Of a stretch of DNA of 64,000 nucleotides, positions 27,077 to 36,370 are shown piece by piece. The notes under the pieces were generated by a model. It did no database searches. It was not told the origin of the DNA and saw nothing but the letters and a program-made list of their open reading frames with translations. The translations under genes were made by a program, and so were the position numbers. The stretch lies in NCBI RefSeq assembly GCF_007860105.1, contig NZ_SJPU01000002.1, positions 1,043,739 through 1,107,738 of the forward strand, written 5' to 3'. The stretch is from Allorhodopirellula heiligendammensis (GTDB taxonomy: Bacteria > Planctomycetota > Planctomycetia > Pirellulales > Pirellulaceae). Positions within the stretch are counted from its first letter, which is position 1. Each line of letters begins with the position of its first letter.

Positions 27077-27853
27077 TTAGAATTCGATGATCTGGTTATC
27101 GTCAACAATTTCGCAGGGCACCGAGAACCGCGGGTCAGGCTGCTCCAGGGAGATTGGGTCAATTGGGCTGATGTGGGTTAAAAATACCCGTAACGGCTGG
27201 ACACACCTACTGACTTCCGCGACACGCTCGGGGTAGCTGTGGCCCGTTTTTACTGCCCAATCCCGCTGGTGATCGTGGAAGTTGCATTCATGCAGGAGAA
27301 CATCGGCGCCGTGCATCCACCGCAGAATCTCTGGATCGGTGGCCCCCGTGGTATCGGTCGCGTAGACGAGCGAGCGTTCGCTCGCGGAGCCTGGCGTGGG
27401 GCTGGGCCAATCGATGCGGTAGGCGACGGATCCACCCGGGTGAGTTTGCGGTCGCCACGTCACCCGAGCTCCTGCAATATCCAACGACAGATGCTCGCCG
27501 AGGGCTTGATTCGCATCGATGGCATGCCAGGTCACCGGCAACTGGGCTGGGAAAATGCACTCATTGACCAATAGGTTTTGCACCGCAGCGAGTTTTTCGG
27601 CTTCCCCCCACACCCGGACTCGTTCGACGGGGCGTTGGTATACGATGCCGAGCAGAAAGGTCAGTCCCACAATGTGATCTAGATGGGCGTGTGAGAGCAG
27701 AATATCGATCGTATCGGTCTGGATCAGCGATGGCAGGCGAAACATGCCTGTCCCCGCATCGAGCACCAGCCCTGATTCGGGGAGGAAGTAACACGACGTG
27801 TGCCGCGTCTCGTTGGGGTGATAACCGGCCGTACCGAGACAATGAAGCTGCAT
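27077..27853 (-). CDS. MBL-fold metallo-hydrolase (RNase Z-like)
   Basis: A 258-residue protein with the metallo-beta-lactamase fold. The zinc motif HxHxDH is seen as SHAHLDHIVGL, with an upstream Asp in LVLDAGTGMFRL. Later metal ligands are likely in YATDTTG and in the His of HECNFHD. The start MQLHCLGTAGYHPNETRHTSC resembles RNase Z-type and related phosphodiesterases. The RNase Z exosite is not evident, so tRNA processing is not claimed. It is divergent from the ABC importer, and the ABC reading frame runs far back into it. Confidence 0.85.
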   Translation of the reverse strand: MQLHCLGTAGYHPNETRHTSCYFLPESGLVLDAGTGMFRLPSLIQTDTIDILLSHAHLDHIVGLTFLLGIVYQRPVERVRVWGEAEKLAAVQNLLVNECIFPAQLPVTWHAIDANQALGEHLSLDIAGARVTWRPQTHPGGSVAYRIDWPSPTPGSASERSLVYATDTTGATDPEILRWMHGADVLLHECNFHDHQRDWAVKTGHSYPERVAEVSRCVQPLRVFLTHISPIDPISLEQPDPRFSVPCEIVDDNQIIEF

Positions 27854-27966
27854 GCGTAGCGAGGTCGAGGGAGGTTGTTGAATTCCGTAGAAGTCGTCAA
27901 TTTACACTGATTCGTTGTGTTCATGTTTTTCCACGCCCTGATCAATCGGTATCTCCCGTCATCGCC

Positions 27967-28788
27967 GTGAGTCCAGTCCCAACGCCGACCACGATCGCTC
28001 CCACGCCGCACCAGTCTGCCGTATCGATTCGCTCCGGCACCGTCGAGTTCGCGGGCGGTCATCGGGCTGTTGCATCGGTCGATGTGGACGTCCGGCGAGC
28101 GGAGCGACTGGCGATCGTGGGCCAAAGCGGTTGTGGCAAAACGACACTGCTGAGAGTGATCGCGGGGCTGCAAGGACTCACCAGTGGCGATTGCCATCGC
28201 AGCACCGATTCGACCTCCTTCGTATTTCAGCAACCTGCGTTATTACCGTGGCGGCGCGTCCTCGACAACGTCACGCTCCCACTGGAGCTCCACGCTCGCA
28301 GGCGGCTTGCTCATCGAGATAGCGGGGCGTCGCCGTCACCGCGTCAACTGGCCCTCGCCGCCCTCGCCGAGGTGGAGCTGAGTAACGCCATCGATCGGTT
28401 CCCTCATCAGCTCTCCGGGGGCATGAAAATGCGCGTCTCCATCGCTCGGGCGCTTGTGACACGTCCTGATCTGCTGCTACTCGATGAACCATTCGCTGCG
28501 CTGGATGACCTACTGCGGACGCAACTGGGCAGCTTGGTCACCCAGCTCTGGCGCGTCCACCAGTTCACCATGGTACTGGTGACACACAACATCGCCGAGG
28601 CAATCGCCCTGAGTGATCGCATTTGTATCATGCACGCAGGCCGGATCGAGGCGGTCTTTGACAATCCGATCGCGAGCGTGACAAGCGATGTGGCATCGGA
28701 CAGCGAGTCCGACGTGCGACGGACCGCAGCCTTCGGCGAATTTTACGGCGTGATCACTGACCGTTTGCGAGCGGCGGCGGGACCATGA
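27967..28788 (+). CDS. ABC transporter ATP-binding protein (nitrate/taurine/HMP type)
   Basis: Cytoplasmic ATPase subunit of an importer, about 273 residues from the GTG at 27967. The start is uncertain: the frame extends upstream through the MBL gene, and no clear Shine-Dalgarno is seen. Walker A is GQSGCGKTT, the Q-loop is in SFVFQQPALLPW, the signature is LSGGMKMRVSIARAL and Walker B is LLLLDEPFAALDD. The switch His is in LVTHNIAEA. It overlaps the permease gene by 4 bases. The short Q-loop region and the permease type place it in the SsuB/TauB/ThiZ group. Confidence 0.9.
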   Translation: MSPVPTPTTIAPTPHQSAVSIRSGTVEFAGGHRAVASVDVDVRRAERLAIVGQSGCGKTTLLRVIAGLQGLTSGDCHRSTDSTSFVFQQPALLPWRRVLDNVTLPLELHARRRLAHRDSGASPSPRQLALAALAEVELSNAIDRFPHQLSGGMKMRVSIARALVTRPDLLLLDEPFAALDDLLRTQLGSLVTQLWRVHQFTMVLVTHNIAEAIALSDRICIMHAGRIEAVFDNPIASVTSDVASDSESDVRRTAAFGEFYGVITDRLRAAAGP

Positions 28789-29567
28789 AACAGTCCACCC
28801 ACGAAGCGATCGTGAGTGCCCTGAGTGTCGTCGGGGTCGCGGTGTTCGCCGTGCTCATTTGGCATCTCAGTGTACGGATTTTCGAACTGCCTAAGATTCT
28901 GCTGCCGACGCCCGGGCAAGTCGTCAGCGCGGGCTGGTTGCGACGAAACGAACTGATCTCAGCGAGCGTCGTGACATTCATGACCGCAGCGGTGAGCCTG
29001 CTGGTGGCAATTCTACTGGGGAGTGGAATGTCAATCTTGTTCAGCCAATCACGATTGCTCCGTCGTGCACTGTTTCCTTACGTGGTGTTTCTGCAAACCG
29101 TTCCGATTGTCGCCATCGCACCGCTGTTGATCATTTGGAGCGGCTACGAGTTTCGCACAGCCGTGATGGCGACAGTGATCATCTGTCTGTTTCCGATCGT
29201 CAATAACGTGACCATGGGCTTGCAAGCGACGCGCGTCGAACATCAGGATCTCTTTCACTTGTATGGTGCCTCCCGCTTGCAAACGCTGGTCCGGTTACAG
29301 ATCCCCAATTCCATTCCCTATCTGCTGCTGGGGGCTCGAATTAGCAGCGGATTGGCGGTAATTGGAGCAATCGTCGCAGAGTTTTTTGTCAGCAATGGGG
29401 CTAACTACGTGGGGCTGGGGGCGTTGATGACCCGCTGGCAAGGTCTGTTGCAAACCGACGCATTGATCGCCGCCTTGGGAATGTCCACACTCTTAGGGCT
29501 GTTGCTGTTTTCCGCAGTGGACTGGCTCGGACGAATCTTCTTGAGTCGCTACACTCGGGTCGACTGA
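28785..29567 (+). CDS. ABC transporter permease (SsuC/TauC/ThiX type)
   Basis: An inner-membrane permease of 260 residues with about six hydrophobic segments. The binding-protein-dependent EAA-like motif appears as YGASRLQTLVRLQIPNSIPYLLLGAR. It starts within the end of the ATPase gene (ATGA overlap). The substrate-binding protein gene follows after about 130 bases that contain one copy of a palindromic repeat. Together the three genes form a complete importer; a homodimeric permease is expected since only one is present. Confidence 0.9.
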   Translation: MKQSTHEAIVSALSVVGVAVFAVLIWHLSVRIFELPKILLPTPGQVVSAGWLRRNELISASVVTFMTAAVSLLVAILLGSGMSILFSQSRLLRRALFPYVVFLQTVPIVAIAPLLIIWSGYEFRTAVMATVIICLFPIVNNVTMGLQATRVEHQDLFHLYGASRLQTLVRLQIPNSIPYLLLGARISSGLAVIGAIVAEFFVSNGANYVGLGALMTRWQGLLQTDALIAALGMSTLLGLLLFSAVDWLGRIFLSRYTRVD

Positions 29568-29597
29568 ATTTCGCGGTGAAGCTGTGCACATGCTGAT

Positions 29598-29637
29598 CCG
29601 ACGCGCCAGCGAGGGACGACCCGGGCGGTCGCGTCGG
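29598..29637. repeat. Degenerate copy of a palindromic intergenic repeat
   Basis: CCGACGCG (29598-29605) and CGCGTCGG (29630-29637) form the ends of an inverted repeat. The left part continues as CGCCAGCGAGGGACGA, the same core seen at 48220-48269 and 51222-51261. It lies between the ABC permease and substrate-binding protein genes. Confidence 0.55.
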
Positions 29638-29694
29638 ATGAGTAACGCAGCAGGCCGTCACCAGCACAGCAGCGAATACCTACCGTTCTCCCCA

Positions 29695-30711
29695 ATGACT
29701 ACTGACGTGCTCAATTTTCATTTTTCAATAGTAACACGCCTCGCACTGGCAATCCCCGCTCTCCTGATGGCTGGCCAGGGATGTTCCTCTCGTAGCGACA
29801 CGCAATTGGAACGTGCCGACGGTTTGCAGTTGACTCCTGTCAGTGTGCAGCTGAACTGGTACCCGGAGGTTGAGCATGGAGGTGTCTACGAAGCCCTCGT
29901 CAATGGTGCCTACCAGGACCGGAATCTGGCCGTTGAGATCAAACCTGGTGGGCGTGAGACGCCCGTTGCCCCGGAGTTGTTGCTCGGTCGCAGTCAGTTC
30001 GCGATCACGAACGCGGACGATGTCGTCCTGTTCCGGGCGCAGGGTGCAGACATCGTGGCCGTATTCGCTGCGGCGCAAAACAATCCCCGTTGCCTGCTCG
30101 TCCGTGCTGACAGTGGTGTCGAGGGATTCGATGATCTGGCCGGCATCACGCTGCAGTGCCAACCTGGCCGCGCGTTCCTGCCCTTTCTACGCAAACGCGG
30201 ATTCCTCGACGAGGTTCGTGAGGTACCCTACTTCAATTCCATCGCGGGTATGGTTGACGACCCGAAGATGGCCGTTCAAGCGTACGTAGTTGCCGAGCCC
30301 ATCCTCGCCCGCCAGCAAGGTGTGGACGTGCGCACGCTCATGGTCAGCGACCTGGGATGGAACCCCTATTCCAGCGTGTTGGTGACGACGGGCACCCTGA
30401 TTCGAGAGTCGCCAGAACTGGTGCGGGACTTCGTCGCCGCCACGAAGACCGGCTGGGCCGATTATCTAGCTTCGCCGCAGCTTGCCAACGAAGCGATCTT
30501 GAAAGCCAACACGCACGGCATGACCGCTGACGTGCTGCAGTTCGGTGCCGAACAGATGCGGCCGCTGGCGTACCCCACCGAGTCAACCGAACTCGGAGAA
30601 ATGACGCTACCTCGCTGGCAAGAGCTCGTAGACCAGATGAAGGAGATCGAGGTGATTGGTCCAGATGCCGTGCGGGCGGAGGACTGCTTTACAGACGAAT
30701 TCCTGCCGTAG
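29695..30711 (+). CDS. ABC transporter substrate-binding protein (NMT1/THI5-like)
   Basis: The start at 29695 gives a hydrophobic signal (IVTRLALAIPALLMAGQGCSS) with a possible lipoprotein cysteine, although the residues before it are not a classic lipobox. The mature domain has the THI5/NMT1 pattern: QLNWYPEVEHGGVYEALVNG, PVAPELLLGRSQFAITNADD and LVRADSGVEGFDDLAG. It should capture substrate outside the cytoplasmic membrane for the ATPase and permease encoded just upstream. Family members bind thiamine pyrimidine precursors, nitrate, taurine or similar; the Trp/His-rich start resembles ThiY, but no thiamine gene is nearby. Confidence 0.82.
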   Translation: MTTDVLNFHFSIVTRLALAIPALLMAGQGCSSRSDTQLERADGLQLTPVSVQLNWYPEVEHGGVYEALVNGAYQDRNLAVEIKPGGRETPVAPELLLGRSQFAITNADDVVLFRAQGADIVAVFAAAQNNPRCLLVRADSGVEGFDDLAGITLQCQPGRAFLPFLRKRGFLDEVREVPYFNSIAGMVDDPKMAVQAYVVAEPILARQQGVDVRTLMVSDLGWNPYSSVLVTTGTLIRESPELVRDFVAATKTGWADYLASPQLANEAILKANTHGMTADVLQFGAEQMRPLAYPTESTELGEMTLPRWQELVDQMKEIEVIGPDAVRAEDCFTDEFLP

Positions 30712-30717
30712 AACAGC

Positions 30718-33198
30718 CTACGAAAATTCAAACCCAACCTTCCCACCCTCCAGCTTCAGCTTGGCCTCAAACGTTTTACCCGCCTTGGACTTGAACCCCT
30801 TGAGCGTCGTGGTTTGGCCGTTACGTATCAGCTTCTTTGCCGTCGCTGCGCTGATGCGTTTGCCAGCGATCGTTTTCCATATAGTCAAACTACAGCCCTC
30901 TCGCCAGCGGCTGCAGCTGTAGGCTTTGGCAGTCTCGGTGACGGGGCTGCCGCACAACGGGCAAGCACCCAGGTCACCGTCGGCTTTAGCATCAGAGGTT
31001 GTGCGGGCGGCCTTCGACCTGCGAGTTTTTCCGCTGGTTGCGGGTTCTCCGTCATGACTCGACTTGCGACGAGCCGGCTTGGACTTAGACGCCCGTTCTC
31101 GCTCCTGTTCGTCACCTTGCGGGACGGGTATTTCGACGAGGACGCCCGACGCCGACATCCCCAGCAAAAATGGCTGTCGGCCCGCTGGCTGGATCGGCTG
31201 TTCGGTGACTCCAAGTTGCAGAAGCTCCCGAATCTGGTGCATCGATAGTTCTTCACCGCCGTAATTCGGTTGCAGTACAAACGGGCAACCCGCCTTCCAG
31301 CCCGAGCATCCAAAGGCCCGCTTGCCCGCGATGACGGGCTGGCCACAGCGTGGGCAAGGGCCATACGTACTGTGATCGAGCCTATCGATATCGCCCGATC
31401 GCACGATGTCGCGGGTGTACTCTGCGATCTCCTGCATGAACACATGGGGTGACAGCCGGCCGGCTTCGATCTGTTTCAATTTCGCTTCCCATTCGCCCGT
31501 CAACTCGGGAGAGGTTAAGTTGCGATCCTTCACGATCGCGACGAGGTACCTGCCGAGATCTGTGGCAACTATGTTTTTCTTGGTCCGGTCGATGTACTGT
31601 CGTTGCAGCAGCGTTTCAATCGTCGCCGCTCGCGTCGCGGGCGTGCCCAGTCCTTTCTCCTTCAGAGCTTCACGCAATTCAGCCTCGTCAACTAGCTTGC
31701 CCGCCGTGTCCATCGCCCCGAGCAAGGTGTTTTCAGTGAAGTGCTTCGGCGGGGCCGTCTCGCCCGCTTTGACGAACGGTTGGTGCGGACCGCTCTCACC
31801 CGTTTGGAAAGCGGGCAGTGTCTGTGTCTCGTCGGCATCCGCACTTTTCGGTTTGCGTGGGTATAGCACTGTCCATCCCGGTACGACGACACGCACGCCT
31901 CGCGCCCGAAACGGAAGATCACCAGCGGCCGCATCGACGACGGTCACCTCTTTCTGACAGGCGGGATAAAATGCGGCGATGAAGCGAACCACCACGGCGT
32001 CGTATACCTTCTCGGCGCGATCATTCAGACCGCTCGGTAGTGAGCCTGTGGGAATGATCGCATGGTGATCGGTGACTTTTGCACTGTTAACGATTCTGTT
32101 TGAAAACGGCAACGCACCGAGATCGAGTTCAGCAATTTCGTGCGGTTTGAGACTACTGAGCTGCTGGAAAATGGACGGGACCTCTTTTCGCATGTCCGCT
32201 GTCAGGTAACGCGAATCAGTCCGTGGGTAGGTAATCAATTTGGATTCGTAGAGCGACTGAGCCGCCGCAAGCGTATCGGCTGCGGAGATCCCAAAGCGAC
32301 GATTCATGTCTCGCTGCAACTCGGTTAAGTCGTACAACTGCGGCGGCAGCGATTTCTCACCCCGCCCCTGGACCTGCTTAATCAGCAGTGGGTGGGCTGC
32401 GGCTCGGGAACGCAGTTGCTCCGCATCCGCTTGTTTCGTAAACCGATCTCCGGTGTAGCGAAAGTTAACTTTTCGGTAGGCCGTCAGCAGTTCCCAAAAC
32501 GGCTCTGGGCGGAACGTGCGGATCTCATCGTCACGCCGCACGATCATGGCCAGCACCGGGGTCTGGACGCGTCCCAGACTCCACAGCAATCCCCTGACGC
32601 CGCGTTTGGCTTTCACGCCGGATAAGTCGCCCTCAGCGTTTCCACCGCGGGATCGGTAGCGCACCGTGTAGTTACGGGTCGCATTGAGTCCGACGACCCA
32701 GTCCGCTTGGCTGCGACACTTGGCCGCCGCATACAAGTTGTCATAATCGGTCAGTGGCCGGATCGAGCGAAACGCCGCGCCGATCGCACTGGGCGTGAGC
32801 GAACTGAGCCACAGTCGCTGAGTCGGTTTCCGCTCGCAACGCGTCAGCGACAGGATGTAGCGAAAAATCAGCTCGCCCTCGCGGCCTGCGTCGGTCGCAC
32901 AGATCAGCGAGTCGGCTGCTCGGAAGAGCCGTTTGATAATCGCGAACTGTTTCTTGGCACCATCATCGCCACGCAACCGCAGCTCAAATTCTTCTGGAAT
33001 GAACGGCAGTGAATCCAGCGTCCAGCGTTTCAGAGCCGGATCATAGTCCCCCGGTTCGACGAGCTCGACCAAGTGCCCGAAAGCCCACGTGACCTGATAC
33101 CCACCGCCCTCGAGATATCCATCCCGCCGGCTGTTCGCCTTCAAAAACGAAGCGAGATCGCGTCCCACGGAGGGCTTTTCGGCGAGAATCACCTTCAC
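30718..33198 (-). CDS. topB: DNA topoisomerase III
   Basis: A type IA topoisomerase that cuts and rejoins single DNA strands. I chose the GTG at 33198 as start because it yields the family N-terminus (VKVILAEKPSVGRDLASFL); the ATG at 33222 adds eight residues. The Toprim Glu is in AEKPS and the acidic pair in CATDAGREGEL. The catalytic tyrosine is in KLITYPRTDSRYL. The C-terminus has two Cys-rich topoisomerase zinc-finger-like repeats (YGPCPRCGQP..., GACPLCGSP...) and a final Topo_C_Rpt-type domain. The length of about 826 residues is normal for TopB with such extensions. It is convergent with the ABC genes. Confidence 0.95.
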   Translation of the reverse strand: MKVILAEKPSVGRDLASFLKANSRRDGYLEGGGYQVTWAFGHLVELVEPGDYDPALKRWTLDSLPFIPEEFELRLRGDDGAKKQFAIIKRLFRAADSLICATDAGREGELIFRYILSLTRCERKPTQRLWLSSLTPSAIGAAFRSIRPLTDYDNLYAAAKCRSQADWVVGLNATRNYTVRYRSRGGNAEGDLSGVKAKRGVRGLLWSLGRVQTPVLAMIVRRDDEIRTFRPEPFWELLTAYRKVNFRYTGDRFTKQADAEQLRSRAAAHPLLIKQVQGRGEKSLPPQLYDLTELQRDMNRRFGISAADTLAAAQSLYESKLITYPRTDSRYLTADMRKEVPSIFQQLSSLKPHEIAELDLGALPFSNRIVNSAKVTDHHAIIPTGSLPSGLNDRAEKVYDAVVVRFIAAFYPACQKEVTVVDAAAGDLPFRARGVRVVVPGWTVLYPRKPKSADADETQTLPAFQTGESGPHQPFVKAGETAPPKHFTENTLLGAMDTAGKLVDEAELREALKEKGLGTPATRAATIETLLQRQYIDRTKKNIVATDLGRYLVAIVKDRNLTSPELTGEWEAKLKQIEAGRLSPHVFMQEIAEYTRDIVRSGDIDRLDHSTYGPCPRCGQPVIAGKRAFGCSGWKAGCPFVLQPNYGGEELSMHQIRELLQLGVTEQPIQPAGRQPFLLGMSASGVLVEIPVPQGDEQERERASKSKPARRKSSHDGEPATSGKTRRSKAARTTSDAKADGDLGACPLCGSPVTETAKAYSCSRWREGCSLTIWKTIAGKRISAATAKKLIRNGQTTTLKGFKSKAGKTFEAKLKLEGGKVGFEFS

Positions 33199-33371
33199 AA
33201 CCAATCCCCAGCTTCCGGCCAACGGCCGTACGCGTCACGCACGAAATAGAAAATATCCAGCGAAGCCCTCATTTCCGAACCGGTGGTCTTGTCGAGCATC
33301 CCAAAAAAGTTCATGATACCGTTTTGGCAACGAGCACGTCGGCGATATCGACCATCACGCCAACAACATAC

Positions 33372-33445
33372 GCACCCGTGGCGCAACTGGATAGCGCATC
33401 GGTCTTCGGAACCGAGGGTTGGGGGTTCGAATCCCTCCGGGTGTA
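33372..33445 (+). tRNA. tRNA-Arg (anticodon UCG)
   Basis: A full cloverleaf folds from 33372 to 33445 (74 nt). The acceptor stem is GCACCCG/CGGGTGT, the D stem GCGC/GCGC, the anticodon stem TCGGT/ACCGA with loop CTTCGGA, and the T arm GGGGG-TTCGAAT-CCCTC. The anticodon TCG at 33406-33408 reads CGA and related Arg codons. The discriminator is A73; CCA is not encoded. A hairpin at 33471-33500 probably ends transcription. It is divergent from topB. Confidence 0.95.
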
Positions 33446-33470
33446 CTCGACTTACGTTGATTCTTCTTTT

Positions 33471-33500
33471 GAAGTGTACCCAGAGTTTTGGGTACACTTC
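33471..33500 (+). terminator. Hairpin downstream of tRNA-Arg
   Basis: A 12-bp perfect inverted repeat, GAAGTGTACCCA (33471-33482) with TGGGTACACTTC (33489-33500), has a 6-base loop. It sits 25 bases after the tRNA gene and is preceded and followed by T-rich sequence. Its position suits a tRNA terminator, although the downstream T tract is short (ATTTCT). Confidence 0.6.
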
Positions 33501-34440
33501 ATTTCTGCCTGAGCAGTTTCGCGACTCTTAGTTGCCAATCTGGACTCGGTCGCCAGCCGGCCCAAAGGCTAACGCCTGAATCTCGCTTGCTGATAGCTTG
33601 AGGTGCGGAGCCGTCGCGTGACGTGCCCTGTTAGCGGAATAAAAGACGGAGCAGTCGCGAGATCCGAGTGAGCTGGGGTTTGTCGGTGTGACAAGCGGCG
33701 CCTCAGCTGCCCGAGAAAAATGCTTCAACACCAAAATGGATGTACGCCACGCGTCGAAACCAACAGACGTCGGGCGTCGACGAGCGTCCGGCCTGAACCA
33801 AGCTTGCCGCACGTCCGCAACGAATACGTCCAGATTGATGAGCGGCGTCCCCAATCGCTGGGGTCATGAAGAAGTCGGCATTCGTACAGGCATCACCGGG
33901 TCGCAGTGAATCGCCATCCGCGGTAAGAATGTTGAACTGCCGTGACTCCGGCGTCGGCCGCGAATGGCACGTAGTTATTTCCTAAGTCCTGCCAGGATCT
34001 GGCGTTTCGCTTCGTGGCGGTGAACGTGCAAGTAGTCATGATGTTTTCGATGAGGTTGTTTTATCTTCCTCGGCTCAAAGCGGTCCGCCATGTGTTTGGT
34101 GGGTGGAGCGAATGTGACGGGCAGCCGCAAGCTGCCCAGATCACGGGTTTGAGTCGCCAGTTTTTTAACGAATGGCTCCCACCCGTCAAACCTTGGACTT
34201 ACATGGATTCTTTTATAAATTTCCGTCGCTGGTGATGAAGTAACCACACACAGAGTTGAATTTGCCCAGATTGAGTGCGAAAATGCTCAAGGGACGTTTG
34301 CCCTTGAGTTGGGGGTAAAGGAGATGTGGCAGGCCTCCCTGAACGGTTCCCAGCACAGATCGGAGCCGTCCGTTTCTAACCCGAGGCCTTCCACCCCTGT
34401 AACCTAGGCCTTGTAAAGATTTTTTCCTCGGGAGACAGTA
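33501..34440. other. About 0.94 kb without a convincing gene
   Basis: No ORF on either strand has a recognisable product or a good start. Structured elements are present: GGGCAGC-CGCAA-GCTGCCC (34119-34137) nested inside a longer imperfect inverted repeat (about 34101-34190), and CTCAAGGG-ACGTTTG-CCCTTGAG (34286-34308). The stretch may hold a non-coding RNA, a dispersed repeat or decayed DNA. It also must contain the promoter of the exported-protein gene at 34441. Confidence 0.5.
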
Positions 34441-34944
34441 GTGAATCGTTTATTCCTCCTTGTGACCATGTGCCTCACTTTGTGCGTGATCTCTGAGACG
34501 GAGGCGAGTGACATGCCTTCGGTCAGTGTGAAGCAGTTTGACTATCGCGCGATATCGAAAGGGAACAGTTGGACGGGGCGCCAGCTTTCTGATGCCATTC
34601 CGCTCAAGTCAGTTTCGCGAGTGGTTCTGACCGAACTTCCGTCCAAAAGTTTATCCAGTCAGCTCGGCCGAGAACTACCCGAGCGGGACATTCGAAACAT
34701 CGCATCGAAATTCACCGAGATATTGTTTTCCGCAACCGGTCCGATTGAGAAGTGGAGCCAGTTAGCGGAGGAAGGCAAGTCAGCCGAGTTGATCGTTGTC
34801 ACTTCTGATGGCGAGATCTATTTCGTAGATGTGCTGCAGAATATGGTGTCGTCAGCGCCAACCGCGTTTATTCTTCGAGGCGATGGCTTTTCCGTACGAG
34901 TCCCCATTGTTCGGGATCCCAACGAGAAAAATGCTGAGCCATGA
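34441..34944 (+). CDS. Small exported protein of unknown function
   Basis: A 167-residue protein starting at GTG 34441, with a GGGAG Shine-Dalgarno about 7 bases upstream. A signal peptide is clear (LFLLVTMCLTLCVISETEAS). The rest is a mixed sequence with a predicted small alpha/beta character (ELIVVTSDGEIYFVDVLQ, AFILRGDGFSVRVPIV) and no motif I recognise. It is alone, upstream of a convergent leftward operon. I cannot assign a function. Confidence 0.65.
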   Translation: MNRLFLLVTMCLTLCVISETEASDMPSVSVKQFDYRAISKGNSWTGRQLSDAIPLKSVSRVVLTELPSKSLSSQLGRELPERDIRNIASKFTEILFSATGPIEKWSQLAEEGKSAELIVVTSDGEIYFVDVLQNMVSSAPTAFILRGDGFSVRVPIVRDPNEKNAEP

Positions 34945-35053
34945 AATGCTGTGGTCGTCTTTGAAGGGTGAATATCGAAAGTCGGGTTTGCCATGGCGAG
35001 GTCGGAGTTGTGTTCCGCCTCGAATGCGTTGAAGGAGGTGGGCCGCGCGCCGC

Positions 35054-36370
35054 TCAATCGCGCCGTCGCACCAACGCCGCTGCGGCGGCGATGGAAAGGA
35101 CGGGAATTGCGGGGGATCGCATTCGTGGGTTACTCCAGTAGACCGCATGGACGCCGCTGAGCGTGATCACGATCGCGACAGCCGGCCACCACGCGATCCA
35201 AGGTCGCCAATGACGAGGATGAAGTTGACGAGCGTGTCGCCAGACGGCAACCAGGATCAGGGCATACACGAGACTGTGTAGCAATCCGACGATCACAATC
35301 AGACTCGTCGACCGCCCTGCGGTCGCGTGAGGGAAGGGTTGCCATAGTCGCGTCATACGCACCCAACACGAATACCAGAACATCTCGGGACGGCGCGCGA
35401 TCGTGGACCTGGCCGCCGCATAGGCAACTTGATCATCTGCCCACTCATCGCCGCTCCGGGGCAGCGATTGGTACTCCGCAAAGAACTCATCTGGCTCCCA
35501 CGCATGGCGACGCCAGGGCGGCTCGGTGGGCTTGTTTTCTAAATAATCATAGAATGAATCATTGTTGGCTAGTAGGAGCGTGTACCCGCCGTGGGTGGTT
35601 CCCCAGACGGGATGGCCGACGGCGGAAAGATTGCGAATCGTCCACGCTCCCACGCCCGTTACCATGATTGCGAGCGTGATCACGAACATTGCCGCGCGGG
35701 CCCTGCTGGTAACCCGGCCAGTGACGGGCAGGTACGCTGCGAGCATTGCTGCCCAGACGAGGAAGGTCGGTCGACAAAGGATACACAGGGTCAGCAGAGA
35801 GCCCAGAACGACGGCGTCGAGAACATCTGACCGGGTGAGGCCGCCCTTCGCTGTTTTCGGCTCGCAATCTTCTGTGCGACCAATCCGCACCACCCACCAC
35901 CACCACGTCACCACCACGAGCGTCGTCGCGATGGTCTCGGTCATCACCAGTGACGATTGCCATAGCAGGATAGGATCGATCAATACCAACACGGACGCGC
36001 AGATGGCGGCCCACTTCGACAATAGGCGGCGGGCGATATCCCACGTAAAACCGATCGTCAGACCCCCTAAGACTAGCTGCAGGATGGCCACCGAAGGATT
36101 CGAGAGTGTGCCTGCACCGTCGACCAACCAGGAAAGTAGCCAGGGATATAGCGGAGGGCGAAATGCGGTCGGCCGAGCTTCCTCGGTTCCGACGGGCAAA
36201 CCAAACACTCCCGTTCTCGCCAGCGTTTCGGCAATCACTCGGTAGGCATCGGGGTCATCTTGAAGTGACTCGTAATGGGTCAGCATGAAGCCGCCACGAA
36301 CGATGAGAACGACCGCAGCCAAGCAAGCCAAAAAAATGAGGCGAGTGCGGGCTCGCCCGTTCAATCCCAC
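35054..36370 (-). CDS. Glycosyltransferase family 39/ArnT-like membrane protein
   Basis: A polytopic membrane protein of 438 residues. The first loop carries [21 protein letters not shown], an acidic DD motif typical of GT-C fold enzymes (ArnT, PMT, family 39). It is followed by [12 protein letters not shown] and about ten hydrophobic segments. Such enzymes move a sugar from a polyprenyl phosphate donor to lipid or protein on the periplasmic side. The start overlaps the end of the dehydrogenase gene by 10 bases. The specific acceptor is unknown; no lipid-A genes are adjacent. Confidence 0.75.
   Translation of the reverse strand: MGLNGRARTRLIFLACLAAVVLIVRGGFMLTHYESLQDDPDAYRVIAETLARTGVFGLPVGTEEARPTAFRPPLYPWLLSWLVDGAGTLSNPSVAILQLVLGGLTIGFTWDIARRLLSKWAAICASVLVLIDPILLWQSSLVMTETIATTLVVVTWWWWVVRIGRTEDCEPKTAKGGLTRSDVLDAVVLGSLLTLCILCRPTFLVWAAMLAAYLPVTGRVTSRARAAMFVITLAIMVTGVGAWTIRNLSAVGHPVWGTTHGGYTLLLANNDSFYDYLENKPTEPPWRRHAWEPDEFFAEYQSLPRSGDEWADDQVAYAAARSTIARRPEMFWYSCWVRMTRLWQPFPHATAGRSTSLIVIVGLLHSLVYALILVAVWRHARQLHPRHWRPWIAWWPAVAIVITLSGVHAVYWSNPRMRSPAIPVLSIAAAAALVRRRD

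Noticed and set aside
27691-27966. Long N-terminal extension of the ABC ATPase
   Set aside because: It overlaps the divergent MBL gene and has no domain content; the GTG at 27967 leaves a normal ATPase.
33283-33531. ORF with HPWRNWIAHRSSEPRVGGSNPS
   Set aside because: It is the typical translation of a tRNA-Arg gene and not a protein.
33975-34247. Minus-strand 90-residue ORF
   Set aside because: No start context or domain is evident and it covers inverted-repeat DNA; treated as non-coding or repeat.
33372-34440. Genomic island at tRNA-Arg
   Set aside because: No integrase, direct repeat of the tRNA end or phage gene was seen.
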